DNA of 64,000 nucleotides, taken from Neobacillus cucumis. Its GTDB lineage: Bacteria > Bacillota > Bacilli > Bacillales_B > DSM-18226. Under the pieces are notes generated by a model. That model had not been told where the DNA came from and did not search any database. It was given only the letters and a program-made list of their open reading frames with translations. Location: assembly GCF_023715505.1 (NCBI RefSeq), contig NZ_JAMBOH010000003.1, positions 375,805-439,804 on the forward strand, in the 5' to 3' direction. Below are positions 56,399-64,000 of the stretch, piece after piece. A program made the translations under genes and the position numbers. Every line of letters begins with the position of its first letter. Position 1 is the stretch's first letter.

Positions 56399-56893
56399 CT
56401 AATAATCTTCTGCTATTTCCTTTCCATTTTGCAGCTGATTAATATAATTAATACATTCCTCGATGACTTGGTCTTTCATGATAAAACTGTATTTTTCAGC
56501 AAAGCGAAGCTGCAAAATGTCACCCTCGATAGCTACCGGCCCATTTGTTTCAAAATAAGTTTTGGTATACTCGACTCGGTCTACTTTCCCCCAAAAAACA
56601 GCTTTAACAAAAGCCCCATTAGTGTCATTCACTTTGTATTCAGCAATATAATGGAGGTCACCAAGAATGCCCCCTGTCTCCTCAAAGGTTTCTCTTCTTG
56701 CTGCTTCTTCAAGTGTTTCACCCTCTTCTACTTTACCACCTGGGAATTCTAAACCTCGAAGTTTATGGTTGGTTAAAAACCAGCGATTTTCAAATTGACA
56801 AATAACTAAAACATGTTTAGCCTTCATACTAAAGGCATGCTGACCAAAGGCAAGTTCAATCGTATTTCCGTTGCAATCGAGAAACTCTTTCAT
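56399..56893 (-). CDS. ytkD: YtkD nudix hydrolase
   Basis: 164 residues. The nudix box GGKVEEGETLEEAARRETF then EETGG follows the G-x5-E-x7-RE-x2-EE-x-G pattern (Thr-Phe in the variable positions). In B. subtilis YtkD cleans oxidised nucleoside triphosphates and can remove pyrophosphate from mRNA 5' ends. ATG 56893 follows GGGGCGG; the frame extends five codons further without a site. Confidence 0.9.
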   Translation of the reverse strand: MKEFLDCNGNTIELAFGQHAFSMKAKHVLVICQFENRWFLTNHKLRGLEFPGGKVEEGETLEEAARRETFEETGGILGDLHYIAEYKVNDTNGAFVKAVFWGKVDRVEYTKTYFETNGPVAIEGDILQLRFAEKYSFIMKDQVIEECINYINQLQNGKEIAEDY

Positions 56894-56931
56894 GTTTATC
56901 CGCCCCAAATTTTCTTTAATGGTATAATTAT

Positions 56932-56972
56932 ATATAAAAAAGGAGAATCCTTAAACCTTTGGATTCTCCTCA
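56932..56972 (-). terminator. Terminator of the 107-residue gene
   Basis: AGGAGAATCC and GGATTCTCCT form a perfect 10-bp stem, T-run on the minus strand. ytkD therefore has a separate promoter or read-through. Confidence 0.85.
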
Positions 56973-56977
56973 CAGTA

Positions 56978-57301
56978 TTACTGATTTTTCGGTAAAATGT
57001 TCATGCTTTGAATATGGTTTTTTGCCTCTTGGTCCCCTAATTTGTACAGCATACCGTAAACCTCTTGAATGGTACTATCGTAGCTGTCATTTTCTCTATC
57101 ATAATGGTATTGAACAAAAGGGACATGGGCTCTAAAAAAGTTCTTCCACTCTGTGGAGTAGTTTTGATTAAATAGCTCTCTTAATTGTGTTATTTCATCA
57201 TCTGTTGCTTCAATTTTATAGCTCCACGTGGAACTTGAAGCATTACTGAGTATTTGACCGGTCCCTACATCAATATAGTAGGTTTTCTTCTGTTCGTCCA
57301 T
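56978..57301 (-). CDS. Uncharacterised 107-residue protein
   Basis: Soluble, aromatic-rich: KTYYIDVGTGQILSN, then SYKIEATDDEITQLRELFNQ and FFRAHVPFVQYHYD. Good GAAGTAATGGAC-like start with GGGGTTGAAG upstream. I do not recognise a named family, although small proteins of this look occur beside ytkD in related species. The C-terminal part (GMLYKLGDQEAKNHIQSM) is helical. No catalytic pattern is visible. Confidence 0.75.
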   Translation of the reverse strand: MDEQKKTYYIDVGTGQILSNASSSTWSYKIEATDDEITQLRELFNQNYSTEWKNFFRAHVPFVQYHYDRENDSYDSTIQEVYGMLYKLGDQEAKNHIQSMNILPKNQ

Positions 57302-57531
57302 TACTTCAACCCCTTTTACTGTTTAGTAATGTGCCAATAGAGAATTTTTTATTCTTTTTCACATTTCGACTCATTTTTTTGCGGATGATACTATATAATA
57401 AACATACAACTTAGAAAACAGACTTTTCAGTCAATTTGTTAATTCAAAGGGAGGGATGATATTATTTGTTTATGGGTATTCAATAAGTATAGAGAATTCC
57501 ATATCAAAAAATTTTAGCAGGAGGTGGAGAA

Positions 57532-57789
57532 ATGAAATTAGTCGATGAATTATATGCAATGTATAGAAACAAGTTAACGGGTGATGAAGAGGACATTGAT
57601 ATGCTAACATTTGCCTTTTTAGAAGAGATGTCACATGAAGACTTGCTGGCTTTAATTCAAGAAATGGATAAACAAGAATTATATGATTTAATGGGACTCT
57701 ATTTGATTGAAAGTTTAAAAGGAAAGTTTGCTCAAGAAGAGTACGGGCAGCATCGTACACATACTTATTATCCTAGGAATATACATTGA
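57532..57789 (+). CDS. DUF6154-like small protein
   Basis: 85 residues, acidic and helical: MKLVDELYAMYRNKLTGDEE, then FLEEMSHEDLLALIQEMDKQ and LYDLMGLYLIESLKGKF. RBS AGGAGGTGG before ATG. It looks like the DUF6154 family of Bacillus (from memory). The basic, His/Tyr-containing tail is variable. A perfect hairpin with T-run follows. Function unknown. Confidence 0.78.
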   Translation: MKLVDELYAMYRNKLTGDEEDIDMLTFAFLEEMSHEDLLALIQEMDKQELYDLMGLYLIESLKGKFAQEEYGQHRTHTYYPRNIH

Positions 57790-57812
57790 ATTTTACATAA
57801 CACCTGACACCC

Positions 57813-57838
57813 GGAAGCGGAAGCGCTTCCTTTTTTAT
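57813..57838 (+). terminator. Terminator of the DUF6154-like gene
   Basis: GGAAGCG-GAAG-CGCTTCC followed by TTTTTTATT. Confidence 0.88.
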
Positions 57839-57898
57839 TGTGATTTTTCAAAATTGCCCTTTTTTCATGGTACAATAGGAAGGGAAAGGAGGATGAAC

Positions 57899-58069
57899 AT
57901 GTATACGGTCTTGGTGGTTGGTATTATTATTGTCATTGTGGTTTTGGTACTAGCAGTTACAACTACTTCTAAAGCATATACTTATAAACATACTGTTGAT
58001 TCATTGGAAAACAATCCCTATGTTGATCAGGGAGAAAACAAGAAACAAGGGGATGATGATAAGTCATAA
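57899..58069 (+). CDS. ytzI: YtzI-like small membrane protein
   Basis: 56 residues. One membrane segment (TVLVVGIIIVIVVLVLAVT) at the N terminus and a short charged tail with SKAYTYKHTVDSLENNPY. The ATG at 57899 has AAAGGAGG six bases upstream; longer frames start without a site. Resembles YtzI by layout and the KxYxYKHTVD motif. Function unknown. A bidirectional terminator separates it from luxS. Confidence 0.75.
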   Translation: MYTVLVVGIIIVIVVLVLAVTTTSKAYTYKHTVDSLENNPYVDQGENKKQGDDDKS

Positions 58070-58103
58070 AAAAATTCCTATTCGCAGTTGAATAGGAATT
58101 TTT
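58070..58103. terminator. Bidirectional terminator between ytzI-like gene and luxS
   Basis: AAATTCCTATTC and GAATAGGAATTT form a perfect 12-bp stem with a six-base loop. Confidence 0.85.
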
Positions 58104-58110
58104 AAACGCC

Positions 58111-58593
58111 TTAGGCAAATACTTGTTTTAAATCTTCTTTACTATGCTCAAGCCAAAAGCGCATTAACCGTTTAGCACCATCTAAATCATGTAGTTTAGC
58201 CTGGCCGCATTGTCTTTCATTTGCAGCAGGAACCTCAATGATTTCCACCGCATCTTTCATTGTATCTTCTAAAAGATCGATGATTTCCTCAACGGTTGGT
58301 TCCCCGCTCACAACCAAGTAATAGCCAGTTTGGCATCCCATAGGCGAAATATCAATGATATCAAAATGGTCATACTTTTCGGAATGCTTGCGGATATTAA
58401 AGGCCAATAAATGCTCTAATGTATGAATGGCATCTGGTTTCATTGCTTGTTTATTCGGCTGACAAAAACGGATATCATATTTATTAACAATACCGTCACT
58501 GCCCACTTTATGAACACCACAATGTCTAACATATGGGGCTTTAACAGCATTATGATCTAGGTCAAAGCTTTCAACTGAAGGCACGATATTCAC
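58111..58593 (-). CDS. luxS: S-ribosylhomocysteine lyase LuxS
   Basis: Cleaves S-ribosylhomocysteine to homocysteine and the autoinducer-2 precursor, recycling the by-product of methyl transfer. 160 residues. The metal site is HTLEH (His57, Glu60 catalytic, His61), the catalytic cysteine is Cys87 in [11 protein letters not shown], and a further Cys in [10 protein letters not shown] is the third metal ligand. Functionally linked to metK ~8 kb away. Confidence 0.97.
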   Translation of the reverse strand: MNIVPSVESFDLDHNAVKAPYVRHCGVHKVGSDGIVNKYDIRFCQPNKQAMKPDAIHTLEHLLAFNIRKHSEKYDHFDIIDISPMGCQTGYYLVVSGEPTVEEIIDLLEDTMKDAVEIIEVPAANERQCGQAKLHDLDGAKRLMRFWLEHSKEDLKQVFA

Positions 58594-58734
58594 TCCTTTT
58601 TATAATCTCTCTTTATAATACAATAAAATTCGACTTATTACATCTCCTTAGTTTCAATTAGCAATTTAGACGATTATTACTATTTATGGTATGTTGTAAG
58701 TATGATTCCTATATTCAAAAAGGAGAAAGAATGT

Positions 58735-58962
58735 ATGCTAAAAAAGATTTTTATTTCGCTAATTCGTTTTTATCAAGTAGTGATTTCACCGATCAAACCG
58801 CCTTCATGCCGATTCTATCCTACATGTTCCCAATATGGACTCGAGGCGGTTCAACGTTTTGGTGCGATAAAAGGCGGCTGGTTGACTATTAAGCGAATAT
58901 CAAAATGCCATCCCTTCCATCGAGGGGGAGTTGACCCTGTTCCGGAAAAAAAACGGCGTTAG
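58735..58962 (+). CDS. yidD: YidD membrane-protein insertion efficiency factor (YtjA)
   Basis: 75 residues. N-terminal amphipathic helix ([20 protein letters not shown]) and the conserved [19 protein letters not shown] and [19 protein letters not shown] 58735 follows AAGGAGAAAG; the frame to 58702 is not supported. Converges with ytiB, the two stop codons overlapping by four bases. Confidence 0.95.
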   Translation: MLKKIFISLIRFYQVVISPIKPPSCRFYPTCSQYGLEAVQRFGAIKGGWLTIKRISKCHPFHRGGVDPVPEKKRR

Positions 58963-59531
58963 TTCTTATAACCGTCTACAATTAAATCTAGCTTGCCTGT
59001 CTTAGGATCAATAACCAAACCGTGAACCGGGATATCCTTTGCCATTAATGGATGATTCTTAATCATATCCACACTGTGCTCGACGCTCTCAGTCACATTA
59101 TCAAATCCACGCAGCCATTGTTCGATATCGATTCCGGAAAATGTAAGAGTTTTTAGCGTTTCTTCAGAAATCCCTCTTTCTTTCATACTCTCAATCACCG
59201 GTTCTGCCTTCATCCCGCTCATTCCACAATCGTAATGGGCAATAACCAAAACTTCTTGCGCTTTTAATTGATATAACGCGACTAAAATACTGCGCATGAC
59301 ACTTCCAAACGGATGTGAAACCAGTGCTCCTGCATCTTTAATAATCTTTGCATCCCCATTGCCCAAATTTAAAGCCTTAGGCAAAAGCTCCAATAGCCGA
59401 GTATCCATACAAGTAAGGATGACCATCTTTTTGTTAGGGTATTTGGTTGTTTCATACCTCTCATATTCATGGTCAGCTACAAATTTTTGATTGTAATCTA
59501 AAATATCTTTTAAAATGGTTGAACTGCTCAT
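58959..59531 (-). CDS. ytiB: YtiB, beta-type carbonic anhydrase
   Basis: 190 residues. Zinc ligands Cys41 with Asp43/Arg45 dyad ([13 protein letters not shown]), and His and Cys in [11 protein letters not shown]. Interconverts CO2 and bicarbonate. The ATG at 59531 follows AAAGGTGGGAG; an in-frame start at 59558 has no site. Short for the beta class, as in the Bacillus YtiB group. Confidence 0.93.
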   Translation of the reverse strand: MSSSTILKDILDYNQKFVADHEYERYETTKYPNKKMVILTCMDTRLLELLPKALNLGNGDAKIIKDAGALVSHPFGSVMRSILVALYQLKAQEVLVIAHYDCGMSGMKAEPVIESMKERGISEETLKTLTFSGIDIEQWLRGFDNVTESVEHSVDMIKNHPLMAKDIPVHGLVIDPKTGKLDLIVDGYKN

Positions 59532-59629
59532 ATGACTCCCACCTTTCCTATTAAGCATACATAATATGCCTAGTATGTAACAAATATTATACTTGCAATT
59601 AGGCGATTTTTTTTGTAAGATACTGATGA

Positions 59630-59650
59630 AAATCGGAATCGTTCCGTATT
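59630..59650. promoter_or_regulatory. Candidate Zur box upstream of the zinc-binding lipoprotein gene
   Basis: AAATCGGAATC-GTTCCGTATT is an imperfect dyad close to the Bacillus Zur consensus (AAATCGTAAT-N-ATTACGATTT), about 85 bases upstream of the lipoprotein start. Zinc-replete cells would be expected to repress the gene. Confidence 0.6.
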
Positions 59651-59737
59651 ATATGTCATTCACTTTTCAGAAATCACAAAATTTTCAATTAACCAATTGT
59701 AGTAAATCCGATTTAATATATATTTGAAGGAGTAATA

Positions 59738-60673
59738 ATGAAAAAAATCATCCTGATTCTCTCTTTCTTTCTGCCATTATGCCTCATTTTGTCTGGCTGT
59801 GTAGATGTTGAAAAGAATCAATCTAAAGAAAAGAAAGATCAATTAACCATTTATACCACGGTCTTCCCCTTACAATATTTTGCAGAACAAATTGGTGGAA
59901 CATATGTTAACGTAAAAACCATCTATCCTCCGGGGGCTGATGAGCATACCTTTGAACCATCTCAAAAAGATATGATGAATTTAGCAGATTCAGACTTATT
60001 TTTCTATATTGGTCTTGGTTTGGAAGGATTTGTGGAAAAGGCAAAAGACACGCTAAAAAATGAAAATGTTGAGCTCGTTCCAACAGCTGCTCACCTTAAG
60101 CTGCCAAAAGACCTTCACACAGGAGAAGGAGAAGAGCTCGGTACTAATCATGTAAACCCCCATGTTTGGCTCGATCCTGTTTACTGTAAAGATATGGCAG
60201 AAGTGATTCGTGACCGCTTGGTAAGCAAAATGCCGCAAAACAAAGAACTTTTTAATAAGAATTATGATAAACTTACTGTTGAGTTAGATGATTTAAATAA
60301 TCGATATGAACAGACCATTTCAAAAGCGAAACACAAAAAAATTATGGTTACCCATGCTGCCTTTGGTTATTGGGAAAACCGTTACGGGCTTGAGCAAATT
60401 AGTATTTCAGGTCTATCCACAACCAATGAGCCTACGCAAAAAGAACTTGAAAAGATCATTTCTATCGCGGAGCATGAGGGCATCCACTATATTCTTTTTG
60501 AACAAAATGTTCAATCCAAACTAGGCAAAGTTGTCCAAAAAGAAATGGGTGCCAAAGCCCTTCATATTCATAATTTAGCCGTACTTTCCAAAGATAATCT
60601 AAAAAATAAAGAAACCTACTTTACTTTAATGGACGCTAACCTAAAAACAATAGAAATAGCTTTAAATCAGTAA
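59738..60673 (+). CDS. ZnuA/AdcA-type zinc-binding lipoprotein (orphan)
   Basis: 311 residues. Lipoprotein signal (LILSGC, Cys21) and a cluster A-I metal-binding fold. Metal ligands likely in PGADEHTFEPS (His), VNPHVWLDP (His) and VTHAAFGYW (His), with a Glu/Asp in the second lobe (IHYILFEQNVQ). The loop after the second motif is short (GEGEELG) with few histidines. No ABC ATPase or permease is adjacent, so it must share a transporter elsewhere. A Zur-like box upstream supports zinc rather than manganese. Strong terminator follows. Confidence 0.88.
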   Translation: MKKIILILSFFLPLCLILSGCVDVEKNQSKEKKDQLTIYTTVFPLQYFAEQIGGTYVNVKTIYPPGADEHTFEPSQKDMMNLADSDLFFYIGLGLEGFVEKAKDTLKNENVELVPTAAHLKLPKDLHTGEGEELGTNHVNPHVWLDPVYCKDMAEVIRDRLVSKMPQNKELFNKNYDKLTVELDDLNNRYEQTISKAKHKKIMVTHAAFGYWENRYGLEQISISGLSTTNEPTQKELEKIISIAEHEGIHYILFEQNVQSKLGKVVQKEMGAKALHIHNLAVLSKDNLKNKETYFTLMDANLKTIEIALNQ

Positions 60674-60676
60674 TTA

Positions 60677-60710
60677 AAAACCTCTCGGGCATTCGGGAGG
60701 TTTTTTCTTT
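60677..60710 (+). terminator. Terminator of the zinc-binding lipoprotein gene
   Basis: CCTCTCG pairs with CGGGAGG (one G-T pair), followed by TTTTTTCTTTT. Confidence 0.88.
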
Positions 60711-60805
60711 TAAAAAATTTAACGGTATTTTGGAAATTATTACATAGGAATCCTTTCCCTGCAAACAATAAATTCATATGAGTCTGCAGAGAAAGGAAGA
60801 ATTAC

Positions 60806-62167
60806 ATGAGTGATTTAGTGATTGCAAGGAGTTTATTTGGAACAACTATGGGGTTTCATATTATTTTTGCAACAATCGGCGTTGGACTGCCTTTTATGAT
60901 ATTGACAGCAGAGCTTATCTATCAAAAGACAAAAGATATCGAGTATGTGGTCATGGCCAAAAGATGGACAAAAGCCTTTGCTGTCTTGCTTGGAGTAGGA
61001 ATCCCAACCGGAACGATTGCAGGGGTTCAATTATCCTTGCTTTGGCCTGGGTTTATGGAGGTCATTGGAAAAGTGATGCCGCTGCCCTTTCAAATTGAGA
61101 TCTATGCCTTTTTTATCGAGGCACTCTTTATGTCCATTTATGTTTACGCTGCTGAAAGAATAGCGCCATGGATGAGGATTACCAGCCTTGTCCTCGTGGC
61201 GGTTGGGGCAATGGGCTCGGCTGTCCTTATTACAAATGTCCATGCGTTTGAAGGAACACCTGCAGGTTTTAACATTGTCAATGGAAAGATTGTTGATATT
61301 GATCCTTGGGCTGCCTTTTTTAATCCAAGCTTTTTTGTGACAGCCGGACACGTTGCATTATCAGCTTACACTACTGGTGCCTTTATCGTGGCAACTGTAT
61401 CTGCCTATAAAATGTTAAAAGCAAAAGGCGCTTCAAGGGTCTATCATTTCCATCAGAAAGCCTTGCTGTTAAGTTTGGTTGTTGGAGGAATATTTTCTTT
61501 ATTAACCGCCTTGAATGGCCATGAGTCTGCCCAATACTTACATAAATACCAGCCGGAAAAGCTTGCTGCCGCTGAGGGGCTGTTTGAAACGCAATCCCAT
61601 GCCCCCCTAACGATTGGCGGTCTTACAGATAGAGAAACACAAGAAGTTAAGTATGGACTAGAGATTCCTTGGGCCCTGAGCTTTTTAGCAGGAAATAGCT
61701 TTGATACGGTTGTGAAAGGGCTGAACGATTTCCCTAAATCATATTGGCCGCCGTTATTCGTGCATACTTTATTTAATGCCATGGTTGGGGTCGGGTCTCT
61801 GCTGATTCTGATTTCCTTCCTTGGACTTGCATTAAGAAAGGTTTTTAAAAAAGATACTTTCCCAAAATGGCTGCTGTGGCTGTATGTGGCCTCGGGTCCT
61901 CTTGCGGTTTTAGGAATTGAGTTCGGCTGGATTTTCGCTTGCACAGGCCGGCAGCCATGGACGATTTATCGAATTTTGTCTACAGCAGATTCCGTCACGA
62001 CTTCAACCAATCTTGGCATCCTTTTTGCCCTGTTCGCTCTTGTTTATGCTATTTTGGCTTTCTCAGTACTCTTTGTACTTAGATATTATTTTAAAAAGAA
62101 CTCCGTTGTGGATGATCTAAACCGGGCTGATCAAAAGGGCGTGCCATTATTTAGCTCAAATTCGTAA
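60806..62167 (+). CDS. cydA: Cytochrome bd-type oxidase subunit I (CydA/YthA)
   Basis: 453 residues, about nine membrane helices. Haem ligands include His18 (FGTTMGFHIIFA) and His near 186 (TAGHVALSAY); the short Q-loop of Firmicutes is seen (no insert around 250-300). The family signature GRQPWTIYRILSTADSVT is present near 390. With CydB it reduces oxygen to water from menaquinol. RBS GAAAGGAAG. In B. subtilis this second bd oxidase is ythAB. Confidence 0.95.
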   Translation: MSDLVIARSLFGTTMGFHIIFATIGVGLPFMILTAELIYQKTKDIEYVVMAKRWTKAFAVLLGVGIPTGTIAGVQLSLLWPGFMEVIGKVMPLPFQIEIYAFFIEALFMSIYVYAAERIAPWMRITSLVLVAVGAMGSAVLITNVHAFEGTPAGFNIVNGKIVDIDPWAAFFNPSFFVTAGHVALSAYTTGAFIVATVSAYKMLKAKGASRVYHFHQKALLLSLVVGGIFSLLTALNGHESAQYLHKYQPEKLAAAEGLFETQSHAPLTIGGLTDRETQEVKYGLEIPWALSFLAGNSFDTVVKGLNDFPKSYWPPLFVHTLFNAMVGVGSLLILISFLGLALRKVFKKDTFPKWLLWLYVASGPLAVLGIEFGWIFACTGRQPWTIYRILSTADSVTTSTNLGILFALFALVYAILAFSVLFVLRYYFKKNSVVDDLNRADQKGVPLFSSNS

Positions 62168-62182
62168 AGAGGTGGAACCAAC

Positions 62183-63226
62183 ATGTTGGATGTTTATCTT
62201 GCGGTAACAGTCCTATGGGGATTTGTGTTTATCTATGCTGTTATGGCAACTATGGATTTTGGGGCTGGATTTTGGTCCATGTTTTATATTAATCGGGAAA
62301 AAAATAAGGCAACAAACATTGCCAACCGTTACCTTTCTCCTACATGGGAGGTAACGAATACGTTTATTGTGGCCCTGGTCGTAGCTGTTTATAGTTTGTT
62401 CCCTAGGGGAGCCTATACGCTTGGAACGATTTTGTTGATACCAGGTAGTCTCATTTTGTTATTGCTCTCCATTCGAAGCGCATTTCTTGTTTTTTCTAAT
62501 ATAGCGGATGAATATAAAAAGCCGCTCACCTATATTTCCGGAATTTGCGGTATTTTAATTCCTGGTTTATTAATCAGTGTCCTGCCTATTACACATGGCG
62601 AATATGTTCATTTTTCTAACAACCGCCAAACATTAGATCTAGCTGGACTATTCTCGAGCCCTAACGAATACGCCTTTTTTGGCTTTGCCATTTCAAGTAC
62701 TTTGTTTCTTTCCTCCCTTTTATTAGCGGATTACTCTAAAGCTTCCGAGGAATTTGACGCCTACAAAGCCTACCGTCGGGATGCTTTGTTTATTGGTCCA
62801 GTCTCATTATTAATGGCTTTTTTGATTATGATTACATTAAAATCAGAAGCTGCCTGGATTTATAATAAAATGATGAATGACCTGCCATTTCTCTATTTAT
62901 CGCTGGCCTTCTTCTTAATTGGAGGATTAGGTTTATTACTTCCTTCCACTAAAACAAAAATAAAGGGATGGCCTCGTTTATCAGTCATTGCGATAACGAT
63001 CCAGTATTTACTTGCCAGTTATGTCTATGGTAAGGCCCATTTGCCCTATATAGTCTATCCCAGAGTAACCATTCATTCGGCGTTTACTGACCCTAATTCT
63101 TTTCGTGCTATTTTTATCACCTATATTGTCGGTTTCGCGATCCTGTTTCCAGGGTTTATTTACTTTTGGAGCCTATTTATGAATGATAAACGCTACTTAA
63201 AACAAATCAAGCTCGGCAGAAAGTAA
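62183..63226 (+). CDS. cydB: Cytochrome bd-type oxidase subunit II (CydB/YthB)
   Basis: 347 residues, about eight to nine membrane helices. VLWGFVFIYAVMATMDFGAGF carries the FGAGF-type motif of subunit II, and NTFIVALVVAVYSLFPRGAY follows. Begins 15 bases after cydA with RBS AGAGGTGG, clearly cotranscribed. No cydCD or ythC partner follows here. Confidence 0.94.
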   Translation: MLDVYLAVTVLWGFVFIYAVMATMDFGAGFWSMFYINREKNKATNIANRYLSPTWEVTNTFIVALVVAVYSLFPRGAYTLGTILLIPGSLILLLLSIRSAFLVFSNIADEYKKPLTYISGICGILIPGLLISVLPITHGEYVHFSNNRQTLDLAGLFSSPNEYAFFGFAISSTLFLSSLLLADYSKASEEFDAYKAYRRDALFIGPVSLLMAFLIMITLKSEAAWIYNKMMNDLPFLYLSLAFFLIGGLGLLLPSTKTKIKGWPRLSVIAITIQYLLASYVYGKAHLPYIVYPRVTIHSAFTDPNSFRAIFITYIVGFAILFPGFIYFWSLFMNDKRYLKQIKLGRK

Positions 63227-63305
63227 TCTCCCCTTTTATGGAAGGGATATTTTCCGATCATTCCTCAAATGCTATCTTTGTATCCTAATTAAAGGAGTGA
63301 AACAA

Positions 63306-63467
63306 ATGGCAAAAGATGTTTTGTGTGAGGTAAACAACTGTACGTTTTGGGCAAGTGGAAATAGATGTAGTGCGGATCAAATTTATGTTGTTAGCCATAC
63401 AGGCGAAACAGCTGATAATAGCAGAGAAACGGACTGTAAGACATTTGAACCTGTTGAGCTTTCCTAA
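63306..63467 (+). CDS. DUF1540 small cysteine protein
   Basis: 53 residues: MAKDVLCEVNNCTFWASGNR, then CSADQIYVV and ETDCKTFEP. Four cysteines in C-x4-C-x8-C-x25-C arrangement match the DUF1540 family, probably a zinc-binding or sporulation-linked small protein. ATG follows AAAGGAGTGAAACAA. It stands alone after cydAB. Confidence 0.9.
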   Translation: MAKDVLCEVNNCTFWASGNRCSADQIYVVSHTGETADNSRETDCKTFEPVELS

Positions 63468-63471
63468 TTAT

Positions 63472-63744
63472 AAGAAAAGCGCAAGCGCCTTGGTCAGCCC
63501 CGATATAGGGCGACTTGTCGACTGGCCGGCGAAAGCAGGGTCAAAGACAAGTCGCCCTTAATGCGTACAGAAAGCGATAGCTTTCTGTAGCCAAGCATAA
63601 GACAGCCCCTGCAAGAAGGTGCTTTTTGCCTCCTTCCTAGACTTGCGTCCCAAGGAGCCGCAACTGGATAAGCTGTAGACCATCGAGGGGCTAGGCGCTG
63701 GAGCTAGACAATTCTCAAAGTTAAAAACTTTTATACTTTCTTAC
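63472..63744. repeat. Dispersed palindromic repeat, copy C
   Basis: Starts AAGAAAAGCGCAAGCGCCTTG, then GTCAGCCCCGA, and ends CATCGAGGGGCTAGGCGCT then GGAGCTAGACAATTCTCAAA and a tail ACTTTTATACTTTCTTAC. The ends are complementary (AGCGCCT with AGGCGCT; AGCCCCGA with TCGAGGGGCT). Inner hairpins (GGGCGACTTG region with CAAGTCGCCC; AGAAAGC with GCTTTCT) make the whole unit fold back on itself. It is the longest of the three copies. Confidence 0.8.
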
Positions 63745-63791
63745 CTTACAAATCGAGTAGGAGGCTAATCATTAATTGATTAGCCGACTCC

Positions 63792-64000
63792 GGGTAGAAA
63801 AGTCGCCCAATTGGCGACTCAAACCCCCACAGAACCCGGCGTGCGGATTTCCCGCACCGGGCTCTTCAGAAAATGCTTCACAGTTTCGCGTACATCTTTA
63901 ATTCCGAAAACGGAATTGATAGTTTAGGACGCTCTAGAGGAAAAATCGACTTAATCTTATTGAACTTTTCCCACGTTATATAGCTCTTTTGGCTTCTACT
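63792..64000 (-). mobile_element. 3' end of a group II intron (domains V and VI)
   Basis: On the minus strand the domain V hairpin is GAGCCCGGTGCG, GGAAAT, CCGCACGCCGGGTTC (63864-63832), with the AGC start and GTT end typical of catalytic domain V. It is followed by a domain VI-like hairpin (GGGT, AGTCGCC-aatt-GGGCGACT, ACCC), placing the 3' splice site near 63792. A dyad GGCTAATC/GATTAGCC lies in the downstream exon (63760-63785). The rest of the intron lies beyond the window. Confidence 0.85.
63878..64000 (-). CDS. C terminus of a group II intron reverse transcriptase/maturase (partial)
   Basis: Forty residues run from the window edge to a TGA at 63878-63880: SRSQKSYITWEKFNKI, then SIFPLERPKLSIPFSELK. 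WEKFN followed by FPLPxP-like text is the usual end of LtrA-type intron proteins. Stops 13 bases before domain V on the same strand. No endonuclease domain follows the WEKF segment, as in some intron classes. Confidence 0.85.
   Translation of the reverse strand, partial: SRSQKSYITWEKFNKIKSIFPLERPKLSIPFSELKMYAKL

Overview
The window looks like a chromosome segment from a low-GC, endospore-forming member of the Bacillaceae (Bacillus, Neobacillus or Mesobacillus type). The reasons are the gene order, AGGAGG-type ribosome binding sites with many TTG and GTG starts, a Cse60-type sporulation gene, a leucine T-box, a SAM (S-box) riboswitch and cre-like sites. From memory, most genes follow the 'yt' region of the Bacillus subtilis map (ytoP, ytzB, ytnP, trmB, ytzH, ytmP, amyX, ytlR, ytlP, ytkP; ytgP, ytfP, yteV; ytwF, leuS; yttB, ytzC, ytqA, ytqB, ytpB, ytpA, ytoA, asnB, metK, pckA, ytmB, ytmA, ytlA, ytlC, ytlD, ytkD; luxS, yidD, ytiB, cydAB), with lineage-specific insertions between the conserved blocks.

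Layout. 1-1526: a decayed IS607-type transposon (tnpB and tnpA both frameshifted). 1635-11273: conserved ytoP-ytkP block, with a GC-rich dispersed-type repeat at 4.2-4.4 kb. 11.3 kb: the 3' half of a tRNA resembling tRNA-Sec. 11.5-18.3 kb: a glutamine catabolism island with a glutamine symporter, glutaminase, a glutamate dehydrogenase broken by one in-frame amber codon, a 46-residue ORF, and the divergent GlnK/GlnL two-component system. 18.5-24.9 kb: a LamG pseudogene, a small HTH regulator, an amino-acid permease, a LysR/YhgE divergon and an SRPBCC/ArsR pair with palindromic operators. 25-29.8 kb: speD, an RsuA-type pseudouridine synthase, ytgP and ytfP. 29.8-30.7 kb: gene-free, with a 52-bp tandem array. 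30.7-34.9 kb: cse60, a Q/N-rich membrane protein, ytwF and leuS with its T-box leader. 34.9-40.7 kb: CstA with a LytS/LytT-type system, then yttB. 40.8-41.7 kb: a second, unrelated tandem array, again with an exact 52-bp period. 41.7-48.5 kb: ytzC to asnB. 48.6 kb: a diverged relic of the first array. 48.8-58.6 kb: metK with S-box, pckA, ytm/ytl genes including an ABC importer, ytkD and luxS. 58.7-63.5 kb: yidD, carbonic anhydrase, a Zur-box zinc-binding lipoprotein, cytochrome bd oxidase and a DUF1540 protein. 63.8-64.0 kb: the 3' end of a group II intron on the minus strand.

The genes are mostly housekeeping: glutamine/glutamate use under GlnKL, pyruvate or peptide uptake (CstA), gluconeogenesis (PckA), the methyl cycle (MetK, LuxS), tRNA modification (TrmB, YtqA/YtqB), respiration (CydAB) and alpha-glucan use (AmyX). 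The most unusual content is non-coding. Two tandem arrays of unrelated sequence share an identical 52-bp period (five turns of B-DNA), and a relic of one keeps that spacing elsewhere. Other notable items are the single-stop glutamate dehydrogenase, the tRNA-Sec-like remnant, three copies of a palindromic dispersed repeat, and several genes too short for ordinary ORF thresholds.
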